A stretch of DNA of 64,000 bases, from positions 75,215 through 139,214 of the forward strand of contig JAZNZX010000067.1 in NCBI GenBank assembly GCA_045595185.1, read 5' to 3'. The translations under genes were made by a program, and so were the position numbers. Shown here piece after piece: positions 1 to 8,125 of the stretch (positions are counted from its first letter, which is position 1; every line of letters starts with the position of its first letter). The notes under the pieces are model-generated. The model worked only from the letters and a program-made list of their open reading frames with translations. It searched no databases and was not told where the DNA came from. This DNA comes from Fimenecus sp045595185. Lineage in GTDB: Bacteria > Bacillota > Clostridia > Oscillospirales > Acutalibacteraceae.

Positions 1-352
1 AAAAGAAGTGGGATACACTTCACTTTTTACATTTATTTTCTCAAGCAGAAAGGGAACAAAGGCATCTTTAATGGATGACCCTGTACCATATGAAGAAAAG
101 AATAAATGGTTTAAAGAACTCTGTGATTTGCAGGAAAGTATCGCAGCAAACCACAGTGCAGAAATGAAAGGTAAAACCTATCGTGTACTCTGTGAGGGTG
201 ACAGTAAAACTCTCGACGGATACTTGGCAGGTCGAACCGATGGTAATGTTATTATTGAATTTCCGTCTGACGATAAAAGCTTGGTTGGCAAATTCTGTCG
301 CGTAAAGGTGACTGAACCACTTAACTGGCTCGTCAGAGGTGAATTAGTATAA
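1..352 (+). CDS. miaB: MiaB, tRNA-2-methylthio-N6-dimethylallyladenosine synthase (3' end only)
   Basis: The reading frame is open from the window edge, so this is the C-terminal ~116 residues of a longer protein. The fragment starts in the end of the radical-SAM domain (FTFIFSSRKGT, which matches the family's F.Y/F S.R.GT block) and runs into a TRAM RNA-binding domain (from about KGKTYRVLCEG to KVTEPLNWLVRGEL). MiaB adds the 2-methylthio group to i6A37 of tRNA using two Fe-S clusters; the cluster-binding part lies outside the window. The neighbours ylbF/ymcA-like, mutS, mutL and miaA match the conserved Firmicutes neighbourhood. MtaB/RimO paralogs are possible from a fragment, but this gene order favours MiaB. 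Confidence 0.88.
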   Translation, partial: KEVGYTSLFTFIFSSRKGTKASLMDDPVPYEEKNKWFKELCDLQESIAANHSAEMKGKTYRVLCEGDSKTLDGYLAGRTDGNVIIEFPSDDKSLVGKFCRVKVTEPLNWLVRGELV

Positions 353-384
353 TAAAAAAGTAAAAATAAAGGAGCAAAAACAAA

Positions 385-813
385 ATGTCACTCGAAAAAC
401 TTACAAGAGAGCTTGGTAAAGCAATTCAGCAGGATGAAAGATATCTTGCAATGCAGAAAGCAATTGAGGCTAACGAAAAGGATACAGCACTCAACGAGCT
501 TATGAGCAAAATTCAGCTTATTCAGGTTTCATACCAGCACGAAGCATCAAAGGAAGAGCCAAACGAAGAAAAAATGAAGGCTTATGACGAAGAATTCCGT
601 GGTGTTTACACAGAAATTATGATGAATCCTAATATGCAGGCTTATGAAAAAGCAAGACAGGATATTGATGAACTTATGAACTACCTTACAGGTATTCTTG
701 CTATGTGTGTAAACGGTGATGACCCTGATACATGCGACCCTAAAGCACATCAGTGCGGCGGTGACTGCTCAGGTTGTCATTGTGACTGTGGCGACGAAGG
801 CTGCAACCACTAA
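385..813 (+). CDS. YlbF/YmcA (RicF/RicA) family protein with a cysteine-rich tail
   Basis: This 142-residue helical protein has a typical YlbF/YmcA body (residues ~1-105, rich in Glu/Lys/Gln). It is followed by a tail with 8 Cys and 3 His in the last ~36 residues (CGGDCSGCHCDCGDEGC). In Bacillus the YlbF, YmcA and YaaT proteins form the Ric complex, which binds [4Fe-4S] clusters and affects RNA processing, competence, biofilm and sporulation. The Cys tail is therefore a plausible cluster or metal ligand, by inference. An AAAGGAG site at about 369-375 precedes the ATG. The gene sits between miaB and mutS, where ymcA also sits in Bacillus. Which of YlbF or YmcA it matches cannot be decided by eye. 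Confidence 0.8.
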   Translation: MSLEKLTRELGKAIQQDERYLAMQKAIEANEKDTALNELMSKIQLIQVSYQHEASKEEPNEEKMKAYDEEFRGVYTEIMMNPNMQAYEKARQDIDELMNYLTGILAMCVNGDDPDTCDPKAHQCGGDCSGCHCDCGDEGCNH

Positions 814-828
814 TTTATAAAAATGTGT

Positions 829-937
829 GTCTCCCTTGTTAAAGGGCGCGGGCATCCAGTGGATGCCGAATTAGCGCTGTCTGAGCCGGTAGGCGAGTAA
901 TGAGGGGGACCACCGTAGGTGGTGGAGGGATTCATTC
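829..937 (+). repeat. Intergenic dispersed repeat, family F (CTCCCTTGT...GGTGGTGGAGGGATTC)
   Basis: The stretch starts with CTCCCTTGTTAAAGGG and ends with GGGGACCACCGTAGGTGGTGGAGGGATTC. The same two blocks, in the same order but more tightly spaced, recur at 32374-32427 before ilvD. The internal CCACCGTAGGTGG is a hairpin. The rest of the gap before mutS holds nothing else I can name. Confidence 0.75.
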
Positions 938-1002
938 ACATCTACTCGTTGTTCTCGATGACACGACAATAATCAAAATTTACTAAGAAGGATTTAACTG
1001 AT

Positions 1003-3612
1003 ATGGCACTTTCACCAATGATGCAACAATACTTTCAAATAAAACAGAATTACGAAGACACCATATTGATGTTCCGTCTTGGTGACTTTTACGAAATGTT
1101 CTTTGACGATGCAAAAACTGCATCTAAAGAGCTTGAGCTCGTTTTAACAGGTCGTGATTGTGGTGAAGAAGAACGAGCACCAATGTGCGGTGTACCGTTT
1201 CATAGTGCTGACGGATATATTGCAAGACTTGTGTCAAAGGGCTACAAGGTTGCAATCTGTGAGCAGATGGAGGACCCTGCTGCTGCAAAGGGTATTGTTA
1301 AGCGTGATGTTATTCGCGTTATAACACCGGGTACTGTTATTGAAAGCTCAATGCTTGATGAGTCAAAGAATAATTATCTTGCTTCTGTTTGTGCATCAAA
1401 CGGAAAAGTTGGTATTTGTTTTATCGATATTTCAACAGGCGAAGTCAATTTAACAGAATTTTCAGAAAATATTGAACAGAGAGTTATAAATGAAATGGGA
1501 AGATATCTTCCAACTGAAATTATTCTCAATAAAGAAATAGTTTCATTTAATTCTCTTTCTGAATTCATATCAAAAAAACTTGAAGCGTCTGTTGAGCTAT
1601 TGATTGAAGAATTTGAGTTTTCTAACGCAGAAAATCTTTGTAAAGAGCATTTTGGAACTAATGATTTAAGCACAATTTCTCTTAATCAAAGGGATACTGC
1701 AGTCTGTGCTTTAGGTGCGGCACTTTCTTATCTTCGTTCAACTCAAAAACGAGATTTGGAAAACATCAGAAATGTGAATTTTTATACAGATGCCAAGCTT
1801 ATGAGTCTTGGAATTTCTGCAATCCGCAACCTTGAACTCCTTGAAACAATGCGTGACAGGGACAGAAAGGGTTCACTTCTCTGGGTGCTTGATAAAACTA
1901 AAACTGCTATGGGTAAGCGAATGCTTCGTTCGTTTATTGAACGACCGCTTTATGATTGTGTTGAAATTTCAAAACGCCTTAATGCAGTTGATGAGCTTTA
2001 TAAAAATACTGAACTTCTTGAAGGCGAAACTGAACTTTTAGTGGGCGTTTACGATATGGAACGACTTATGACAAGAGTCGTATATAACACAGCCAATGCA
2101 AAAGAACTTTTATCCCTTAAAACAACACTTGAAAAGTTGCCTGAAATCAAAGAAAACCTTAAAAATGCAAATTGCAATCTTCTTAAATCAATTTATAGTG
2201 AAATCGATGTTCTCGATGATGTATGCTCTCTTATTGAGGTTGCAATTAAAGAAGATGCACCGTTCTCAGTTCGTGAAGGTGGAATGATTAAGGATGGCTT
2301 CAATAAAGAACTTGATGAACTGCGTGACATTGTGAACGGTGGTAAGAGTGTCCTTGCAAAGCTTGAAGCTGACGAGCAGGAAAAAACAGGTATTAAGAAA
2401 CTCAAAATCGGCTATAACAAAGTGTTTGGTTACTACTTTGAAGTCCTTAATTCCTATAAAGAATTAGTTCCTGATACATATATCCGTAAGCAAACACTTT
2501 CAAACTGTGAAAGATATATTACGGAAGAGCTTAAAACGCTTGAAACACGCGTTCTTGGTGCACAGGAAAGAATTGTGGGAATTGAATACGAGATTTTCAA
2601 TTCAATTCGTAAGAAAATAGCAGGTGAATATCTTCGTACTCAAAGAACTGCACATGCAATTGCACTTCTTGACGTGCTTTGTTCATTTGCAACGGTTTCA
2701 CTTAAAAATAACTATACACGACCTGATATCAACGATAAGGGTATCGTAAGAATTACAGAGGGCAGACATCCTGTTGTTGAGGTTATACAGAAAAAGACAA
2801 TGTTCGTGCCAAACGACACATTACTTGACTGTGAAGACAACAGAATGGCAGTAATCACAGGTCCTAATATGGCAGGTAAGTCAACATATATGCGACAGAT
2901 TGCAATTATAGTGCTTATGGCACAAATGGGTTGCTTTGTCCCTGCAAAATCAGCGGACATCGGCATTGTTGACAGTATTTTCACTCGTGTCGGTGCATCT
3001 GACGATTTGGCATCAGGTCAGTCAACCTTTATGGTGGAAATGAATGAGGTTTCCGAAATTCTTAAATATGCCACAAAAAACAGCCTTATTATCCTTGACG
3101 AAATAGGTCGCGGAACATCAACCTTTGACGGTATGAGTATTGCCCGTTCGGTTGTTGAGCATATTGCCGACAAAAAACGAATCGGTGCAAAAACACTTTT
3201 TGCTACTCATTATCACGAATTATCCGAACTTGAAGGCACAGTAAGTGGCGTTAAAAACTACAATATCGCAGTTAAAAAGCGTGGCGACGATATAACATTT
3301 TTACGCAGAATTGTTCGTGGCGGTGCTGACGGCTCATACGGTATTGAGGTAGCAAAGCTTGCAGGTGTACCTGATAATGTAATCAAACGAGCAAAAGCAA
3401 TTCTCAAAACCCTTGAAGACAACGACTTGATGAAGCCTAAAATGGTTGCTGATATTCCTGAAGAAAAAGAAGAACCACAGTTCCAGATGTCCTTTGAATC
3501 AAAATCAAGAGAATATATTATGGACAGGCTCCGCACAATCGACATCAATACATTAACCCCAATCGAAGCAATGGGACTTCTCTACGAACTCATCGACAAA
3601 GCAAAAAACTGA
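1003..3612 (+). CDS. mutS: DNA mismatch repair protein MutS
   Basis: MutS recognises base mismatches and small loops and recruits MutL using ATP. The 869-residue length is normal. The N-terminal mismatch-binding domain carries the Phe-x-Glu motif (LGDFYEMFFDD, residues ~27-37). The connector, lever and clamp regions follow. The ATPase near residue 620 has Walker A GPNMAGKSTYMRQ, and Walker B is LIILDEIGRGTSTFDG near residue 694. The C-terminal helix-turn-helix is present. The ATG has an AAGGA site 12-15 bases upstream. mutL lies 1.7 kb downstream, separated by a repeat-rich insertion. MutS2 is excluded because the N-terminal mismatch domain is present and there is no Smr tail. Confidence 0.97.
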   Translation: MALSPMMQQYFQIKQNYEDTILMFRLGDFYEMFFDDAKTASKELELVLTGRDCGEEERAPMCGVPFHSADGYIARLVSKGYKVAICEQMEDPAAAKGIVKRDVIRVITPGTVIESSMLDESKNNYLASVCASNGKVGICFIDISTGEVNLTEFSENIEQRVINEMGRYLPTEIILNKEIVSFNSLSEFISKKLEASVELLIEEFEFSNAENLCKEHFGTNDLSTISLNQRDTAVCALGAALSYLRSTQKRDLENIRNVNFYTDAKLMSLGISAIRNLELLETMRDRDRKGSLLWVLDKTKTAMGKRMLRSFIERPLYDCVEISKRLNAVDELYKNTELLEGETELLVGVYDMERLMTRVVYNTANAKELLSLKTTLEKLPEIKENLKNANCNLLKSIYSEIDVLDDVCSLIEVAIKEDAPFSVREGGMIKDGFNKELDELRDIVNGGKSVLAKLEADEQEKTGIKKLKIGYNKVFGYYFEVLNSYKELVPDTYIRKQTLSNCERYITEELKTLETRVLGAQERIVGIEYEIFNSIRKKIAGEYLRTQRTAHAIALLDVLCSFATVSLKNNYTRPDINDKGIVRITEGRHPVVEVIQKKTMFVPNDTLLDCEDNRMAVITGPNMAGKSTYMRQIAIIVLMAQMGCFVPAKSADIGIVDSIFTRVGASDDLASGQSTFMVEMNEVSEILKYATKNSLIILDEIGRGTSTFDGMSIARSVVEHIADKKRIGAKTLFATHYHELSELEGTVSGVKNYNIAVKKRGDDITFLRRIVRGGADGSYGIEVAKLAGVPDNVIKRAKAILKTLEDNDLMKPKMVADIPEEKEEPQFQMSFESKSREYIMDRLRTIDINTLTPIEAMGLLYELIDKAKN

Positions 3613-3614
3613 TT

Positions 3615-3641
3615 GTAGGGGTCGGCGTCCTCGACGACCCG
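3615..3641 (+). repeat. Dispersed palindrome, family C (GTAGGGGTCGGCGTCCTCGACGACCCG)
   Basis: The block starts GTAGGGGTCGGCGTCC and can fold through GGGTCG/CGACCC. An identical copy lies at 4017-4043, on the other side of the small membrane protein gene. A different hairpin, GCAGGC-TTCCAC-GCCTGC, follows at about 3662-3679. Confidence 0.85.
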
Positions 3642-3709
3642 TTGTGTAAACACGCGTAGTGGCAGGCTTCCACGCCTGCATATAAATAAAAACGATAGGA
3701 GCATTGACA

Positions 3710-3898
3710 ATGAAAAAATTCAACGAATACACACTTGGCATAATCCTTTCCATAGCCGGTATAATCGCAAGTATCGCAATTATCATCTTAAAATTAATCA
3801 GTAAGGACAATATTGCAATCGGCATTGTCTTGCTTATTGCCTGTATTTGTTCATTAGTCATCAACATCAAACAAAAGAAAGATAATAAACCTGAATAA
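3710..3898 (+). CDS. Small two-helix membrane protein, unrecognised
   Basis: The product is 62 residues with two hydrophobic segments (about residues 9-28 and 36-54), a short polar turn (KLISKDN) and a basic tail (KQKKDNKPE). The ATG at 3710 is preceded by AGGAG at 3697-3701, eight bases away. An in-frame TTG at 3704 is closer to the site and less likely. The gene lies between copies of palindromic repeats in the mutS-mutL gap. I do not recognise a family. The good ribosome binding site is the main reason to call it real. Confidence 0.55.
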   Translation: MKKFNEYTLGIILSIAGIIASIAIIILKLISKDNIAIGIVLLIACICSLVINIKQKKDNKPE

Positions 3899-4291
3899 TT
3901 GTAGTTTGCTTGTCATTCTGAGGAGTACAACGACGAAGAATCTCTGTTAGTCAATATGTTTATTTTGTTAGAGATTCTTCACTTCGTTCAGAAAGACACA
4001 ACAAATTGGTAAATTCGTAGGGGTCGGCGTCCTCGACGACCCGCAAAATCGCGTAGTAAGTAAGTGTACAGGTAATTTCTGTTTATTATTAGATAATAAA
4101 GAATAGATAATAAATAATAAATAAAAATGTAGGGGACGATGTTCAAATCGTCCCGATTCCGCCCCATCCTTGAGGGGGCTGTCACGCAACGCGTGACTGG
4201 GGGAGTTGTAGGGGCGATTCATGAATCGCCCGAAACTTCGCGAAAATAACAAGTTGTATATAGAAATACATTGTTTGAAAGGGGTATTGAT
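3899..4291. repeat. Repeat-packed intergenic region
   Basis: This 393-base gap contains no gene I can support. It holds five elements in a row. The first is a family A inverted repeat (GTCATTCTGA...GAAGAATCTCT at 3912-3945, facing AGAGATTCTTC...AGAAAGAC at 3970-3996). The second is a family C palindrome (4017-4043). An AT-rich run of TAATAAA-like units follows (about 4083-4127). Next come a family E palindrome (GTAGGGGACGATG... at 4129-4154) and a CACGCAACGCGTG hairpin block (about 4158-4206). Last is a family D palindrome GGGCGATTC-ATG-AATCGCCC (4212-4231). Confidence 0.8.
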
Positions 4292-5242
4292 ATGAAAATA
4301 AGTATTGATACTAAAAAAGGTAAAGAAACTTTATCAAAAGTTTTGCAGAAAACATCTGACGTAGGTAAAAAGGCTGTTACTGATATTCAACAAGGTGCAA
4401 AAGATTTGTCAGAAAAAGCAAAGAATGATAGTTATGCACGCAGATTAAAAAAATACAACCCATTATTTCCTGAAAAGTATCAAAGTGAATCATTTAATAT
4501 TCCAAATATGATTATGATTCGTGACGATGCTGAAAGACGAGGAATTGATGTTTGTGATGGTGCAATTGGTTGGATTGATAACGCAAATGGTATGGAGGTT
4601 ATGTGCCTTTATGATGAAGCCATTGATTTTAGTGGCATTAATTTTGTTCCTGTTGCATCTTGCGATGCTTTCTATTATATTGATAACTATGACCGTAATC
4701 GTTTTATTAGAACAGACTGCATTTTTAGTAAAGCACATGAAGAACGCTTGTCTGAACTGCAAAATATTGCAAATCTTCTTGGTGCTAAAAGATGTTCGAT
4801 TGAGATAAATGAAATGGTTGTAGAGAGCAAAAAAGAACATAAAAATGCATCTATAACACAATCTGTTTCGATTAAAGGTGTTAATGTTAAAGCAAACGAA
4901 GGTCGAGAAGAAATTAATGTGAACGAGAGTGTAAATCAACGAAACGGTAAAATTGTTGCTGAATTTGATGGGAATGATAAACCTGAAATACCAACATTAA
5001 AATGGTTTGCACATGATGACAATATAAAAAGATTAATCGAAATGAGATGTAATGGTAATAATGCGATTAAGTCCCAAACACTCGAATTATCAGGTTCAAC
5101 ATCTGCAACTATGTCACAAAAGGCAGCGTATAATATAGATGTTGCTATGTCAAAGTTGGCAGGTATTAAGGGTAAGAGTGAAATGGAAGCAAAGGCAACA
5201 AAAGAACATCATAGTAAGTTGATTTTTACAGTAGAATTCTAA
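4292..5242 (+). CDS. Hypothetical protein inserted between mutS and mutL
   Basis: I do not recognise this 316-residue protein. The start ATG at 4292 has GAAAGGGG at 4277-4284. Residues ~1-60 are Lys/Gln-rich and helical. Residues ~65-165 look like a compact alpha/beta domain with Cys and aromatic residues (CDGAIGWIDN, CDAFYYIDNYDRN). Residues ~170-250 include LGAKRCSIEINEM and an alternating polar stretch suggestive of beta strands (ITQSVSIKGVNVKANEG). The end, ELSGSTSATMSQKAAYNIDV and then LIFTVEF, also looks beta-like. There is no signal peptide or membrane helix, so it is probably cytoplasmic. It is flanked by dispersed palindromes on both sides and breaks the usual mutS-mutL adjacency, which suggests a later insertion (inference). 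Confidence 0.7.
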   Translation: MKISIDTKKGKETLSKVLQKTSDVGKKAVTDIQQGAKDLSEKAKNDSYARRLKKYNPLFPEKYQSESFNIPNMIMIRDDAERRGIDVCDGAIGWIDNANGMEVMCLYDEAIDFSGINFVPVASCDAFYYIDNYDRNRFIRTDCIFSKAHEERLSELQNIANLLGAKRCSIEINEMVVESKKEHKNASITQSVSIKGVNVKANEGREEINVNESVNQRNGKIVAEFDGNDKPEIPTLKWFAHDDNIKRLIEMRCNGNNAIKSQTLELSGSTSATMSQKAAYNIDVAMSKLAGIKGKSEMEAKATKEHHSKLIFTVEF

Positions 5243-5251
5243 TAATCATAC

Positions 5252-5271
5252 GGGCGATTCTTGAATCGCCC
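5252..5271 (+). repeat. Dispersed palindrome, family D
   Basis: GGGCGATTC-TTG-AATCGCCC is a perfect hairpin just after the hypothetical gene. Copies with other loops lie at 4212-4231 and 41536-41555. A short run of TGCATTT-like units (about 5286-5311) follows before mutL. Confidence 0.85.
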
Positions 5272-5333
5272 CTACAAAATAATTCTGCATTTTGCATTTT
5301 GCATTATGCATTCAAAAAAGGTGGTGCTGACCA

Positions 5334-7178
5334 ATGGCAAAAATAAATAAACTCCCAAAACATATGGCTGATTTAATCGCAGCAGGTGAGGTGGTTGAAA
5401 GACCTGCGTCTGTTGTAAAGGAACTTATGGAAAATGCCGTTGATGCCGGTGCTACTTCCATAACAGTCGAAATTCAGCACGGTGGAATTTCATATATCCG
5501 TGTTACCGATGACGGTTGCGGTATTGACCGTGAAGATGTAAAAACTGCATTTGTAAGTCACGCTACAAGTAAGATTAAAACTGCCGAAGACCTTAACACA
5601 ATATTGACTTTAGGCTTCCGTGGTGAGGCTTTACCGTCAATCGCTGCAGTTTCAAAGGTCAATATGATTACAAAAACTGCCGATGAAGAAATGGGTACAA
5701 CTCTTTCAATCGAAGGCGGAATTATAACCGATTTCTCTGATGCAGGCTGTGCAGTAGGTACAACTATGATTGTCCGTGAATTGTTTTTTAATACTCCTGC
5801 ACGAATGAAATTCCTTAAAAAGGATGTTAGCGAAGGCAATTTCGTAGCCGCTGCAGTTGAAAAACTCGCACTTTCTCATCCTGAAATCAGTATCCGTTTT
5901 ATCCGTGACGGTAAACAGGTATTCACAACTAACGGTGACGGAAATTTACAGAATGTATGCTTCTCTGCATTCGGAAAAGATTTCGCAAACGGTCTTTTAA
6001 ATGTTGATTCTGCTGTGGGTAATGTGTCTGTTTCAGGTCTCGTTACACCACCGTTTAATTGTCGTGGCTCACGCGGTATGCAGTATTTCTTTGTGAATGG
6101 CAGAAGTGTTAAGAACACAACAATTATGGCGGCCTTTGAAAGTGCATATAAAAACAGCGTAATGGTAGGTAAATTCCCCGGTGGTGTACTGTTTATCACT
6201 TTACCGCCTGAGCTTGTTGATGTGAATGTGCATCCGTCAAAAATTGAAGTCCGTTTTTCTGATGAACGAGCAATTTTTGACGCAGTTTATCACTCTGTAA
6301 AATCTGCACTCAACGAAAGCACAGCATTAAAACAAGCTGTTTTACCTGAAAAGAAACCAACCTTTAATGACTTCATTGCAAAGCCACAACAAGATTTTAA
6401 ACAGACAACTGTACAGGAAAATATAGCATTTACAGAAAAGGTTTTAAAGCCACTTTCTGACATACCGTTTGTGGTTAATGATGTAAAAACTGAATATTCA
6501 GCAGATGTTGACGATGACCCGTTCAATATTGAATTCCCGATTGCAAAGCCTGTTGAAAAGCCTGTTGCAGAGCCGATTCAGGCACCAAAAACAGAAGAAA
6601 TCAAAACGGAAGCAACAATTCGTCTTATAGGCGAAGCATATAAAACATATATACTTGTTGAAGTTGATGGAACTCTTTGTGTAATCGACAAACACGCAGC
6701 ACATGAGCGAATTCTTTTCAACAAACTGAAAAAAGAATCACAGAATAGTGGCAGTCAGATGCTTTTAGCACCTGTGACCGTGTCACTTGGTAAAGAAGAA
6801 TATTCAGCAGTAACCGAAAATCTTGATATGATTTCAAAAGCAGGCTTTGAAATCGAAGATTTCGGTAACGGTACTGTAATTGTCCGTAGTTGCCCGATGG
6901 ATTTGGAAGATTGCGAAATTGTGCCGCTCATCGGTGAAATCGCAGAATACATAATTAAAAACAGACGCGACATTACAAACGAGCATCTTGATTGGATTTA
7001 TCATAATGTTGCTTGTCGTAGTGCTATAAAAGCAGGGGACGACAGTTCGGATATGGAACTTTTAGCCCTTGCGAAACAAGTTGTTGAAGACAATGAAGTT
7101 CGTTTCTGTCCTCACGGAAGACCTGTAATGATTGAACTTTCAAAATATGAATTAGAAAAACAGTTTGGTAGAGTGTAA
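5334..7178 (+). CDS. mutL: DNA mismatch repair protein MutL
   Basis: MutL couples MutS mismatch recognition to strand incision and excision. At 614 residues, it has the GHKL ATPase motifs at the N-terminus: ENAVDAGA (~32), DDGCGI (~59) and GFRGEALPS (~94). A proline/glutamate-rich linker spans ~330-430. The C-terminal endonuclease-type domain has DKHAAHERILF near residue 446, ACRSAIKAGD near 560 and CPHGRPVM near 592. The nuclease motif DQHA(X)2E(X)4E is altered: Q is K and the final E is N (see findings). No MutH is expected in Firmicutes. AAGGTGG at 5318-5324 precedes the ATG. This gene opens the long operon to 15723, with miaA two bases downstream. Confidence 0.96.
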   Translation: MAKINKLPKHMADLIAAGEVVERPASVVKELMENAVDAGATSITVEIQHGGISYIRVTDDGCGIDREDVKTAFVSHATSKIKTAEDLNTILTLGFRGEALPSIAAVSKVNMITKTADEEMGTTLSIEGGIITDFSDAGCAVGTTMIVRELFFNTPARMKFLKKDVSEGNFVAAAVEKLALSHPEISIRFIRDGKQVFTTNGDGNLQNVCFSAFGKDFANGLLNVDSAVGNVSVSGLVTPPFNCRGSRGMQYFFVNGRSVKNTTIMAAFESAYKNSVMVGKFPGGVLFITLPPELVDVNVHPSKIEVRFSDERAIFDAVYHSVKSALNESTALKQAVLPEKKPTFNDFIAKPQQDFKQTTVQENIAFTEKVLKPLSDIPFVVNDVKTEYSADVDDDPFNIEFPIAKPVEKPVAEPIQAPKTEEIKTEATIRLIGEAYKTYILVEVDGTLCVIDKHAAHERILFNKLKKESQNSGSQMLLAPVTVSLGKEEYSAVTENLDMISKAGFEIEDFGNGTVIVRSCPMDLEDCEIVPLIGEIAEYIIKNRRDITNEHLDWIYHNVACRSAIKAGDDSSDMELLALAKQVVEDNEVRFCPHGRPVMIELSKYELEKQFGRV

Positions 7179-7180
7179 AA

Positions 7181-8122
7181 ATGAAAAAAATTCCGGTTAT
7201 TGCAGTTGTTGGTCCTACAGCTTCAGGAAAAACATCCTTGTCAATAGAAATCGCAAAACATTTCGGTGGACAAGTTGTGTCAGCTGACTCAATGCAGATT
7301 TATGAAAAAATGAATATCGCAACTGCAAAGCCAACTGTGGAAGAAATGCAGGGAATACCACATCATTTAATTGGATTTCAGCCTATTGATAAAAAGTTCA
7401 GCGTTGCAGAATATGTAAGCCTTGCTAATGAATGTATCAATAAGATTTATAATGCAGGTGACTTGCCTGTTATTGCAGGTGGTACAGGGCTTTATGTTGA
7501 TTCTCTTTTACAGAACATTCAGTTCTCAAAGGAAGAAAACAACGAAGAAATTCGTAAGGAGTTAACTGACCTTTTCGACGAAAAAGGTGCAGAATATATG
7601 CTCGAAAAACTTCGTGAAATTGACCCCGAAACTGCCCAAAGACTTCATTTGAAAGACAAAAGTCGAATTATTCGTGCTCTTGAAATTTATCAGCTTACAG
7701 GCAAAACAATGACAGAACAAAAAGTGATTTCTCGCGAAGAAGAAACACCTTATGATGTAATGTGTATCGGCATAAATTATCGTGACAGAAATGTACTCTA
7801 TGACCGTATAAATTTGCGAGTTGATATAATGCTTAAAAACGGACTTTTAGAAGAAGCAAAAGATTTTTATGACACTTCTTCTGATACAACGGCTTGTCAG
7901 GCAATCGGATATAAGGAATTAGCACCTTACTTTAAAGGTGAAAAGGAGCTTTCGGAATGTGTTGAAAAACTAAAGCAGGAAACAAGACACTATGCCAAGC
8001 GTCAGCTTACATGGTTTCGTAAAAACGAGAATATTAACTGGATTTATCCTGATGATTATGAGAATTCACAGGATATGTACAATTCAGTTTTCAATATGGT
8101 AAATGAATTCTTAGGAGGATAG
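7181..8122 (+). CDS. miaA: MiaA, tRNA dimethylallyltransferase
   Basis: MiaA transfers a dimethylallyl group to N6 of A37 in tRNAs that read codons starting with U, making the substrate that MiaB then methylthiolates. The protein is 313 residues, the normal length. It has the P-loop GPTASGKTSL (residues ~11-20), the DSMQIYEKM block (~37) that holds the catalytic Asp, and a conserved GGTGLYVDSLL segment (~101). The C-terminal QETRHYAKRQLTWFRKN motif is typical. It starts two bases after mutL and ends three bases before the next gene, so the genes are cotranscribed and probably translationally coupled. Confidence 0.96.
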   Translation: MKKIPVIAVVGPTASGKTSLSIEIAKHFGGQVVSADSMQIYEKMNIATAKPTVEEMQGIPHHLIGFQPIDKKFSVAEYVSLANECINKIYNAGDLPVIAGGTGLYVDSLLQNIQFSKEENNEEIRKELTDLFDEKGAEYMLEKLREIDPETAQRLHLKDKSRIIRALEIYQLTGKTMTEQKVISREEETPYDVMCIGINYRDRNVLYDRINLRVDIMLKNGLLEEAKDFYDTSSDTTACQAIGYKELAPYFKGEKELSECVEKLKQETRHYAKRQLTWFRKNENINWIYPDDYENSQDMYNSVFNMVNEFLGG

Positions 8123-8125
8123 TTT

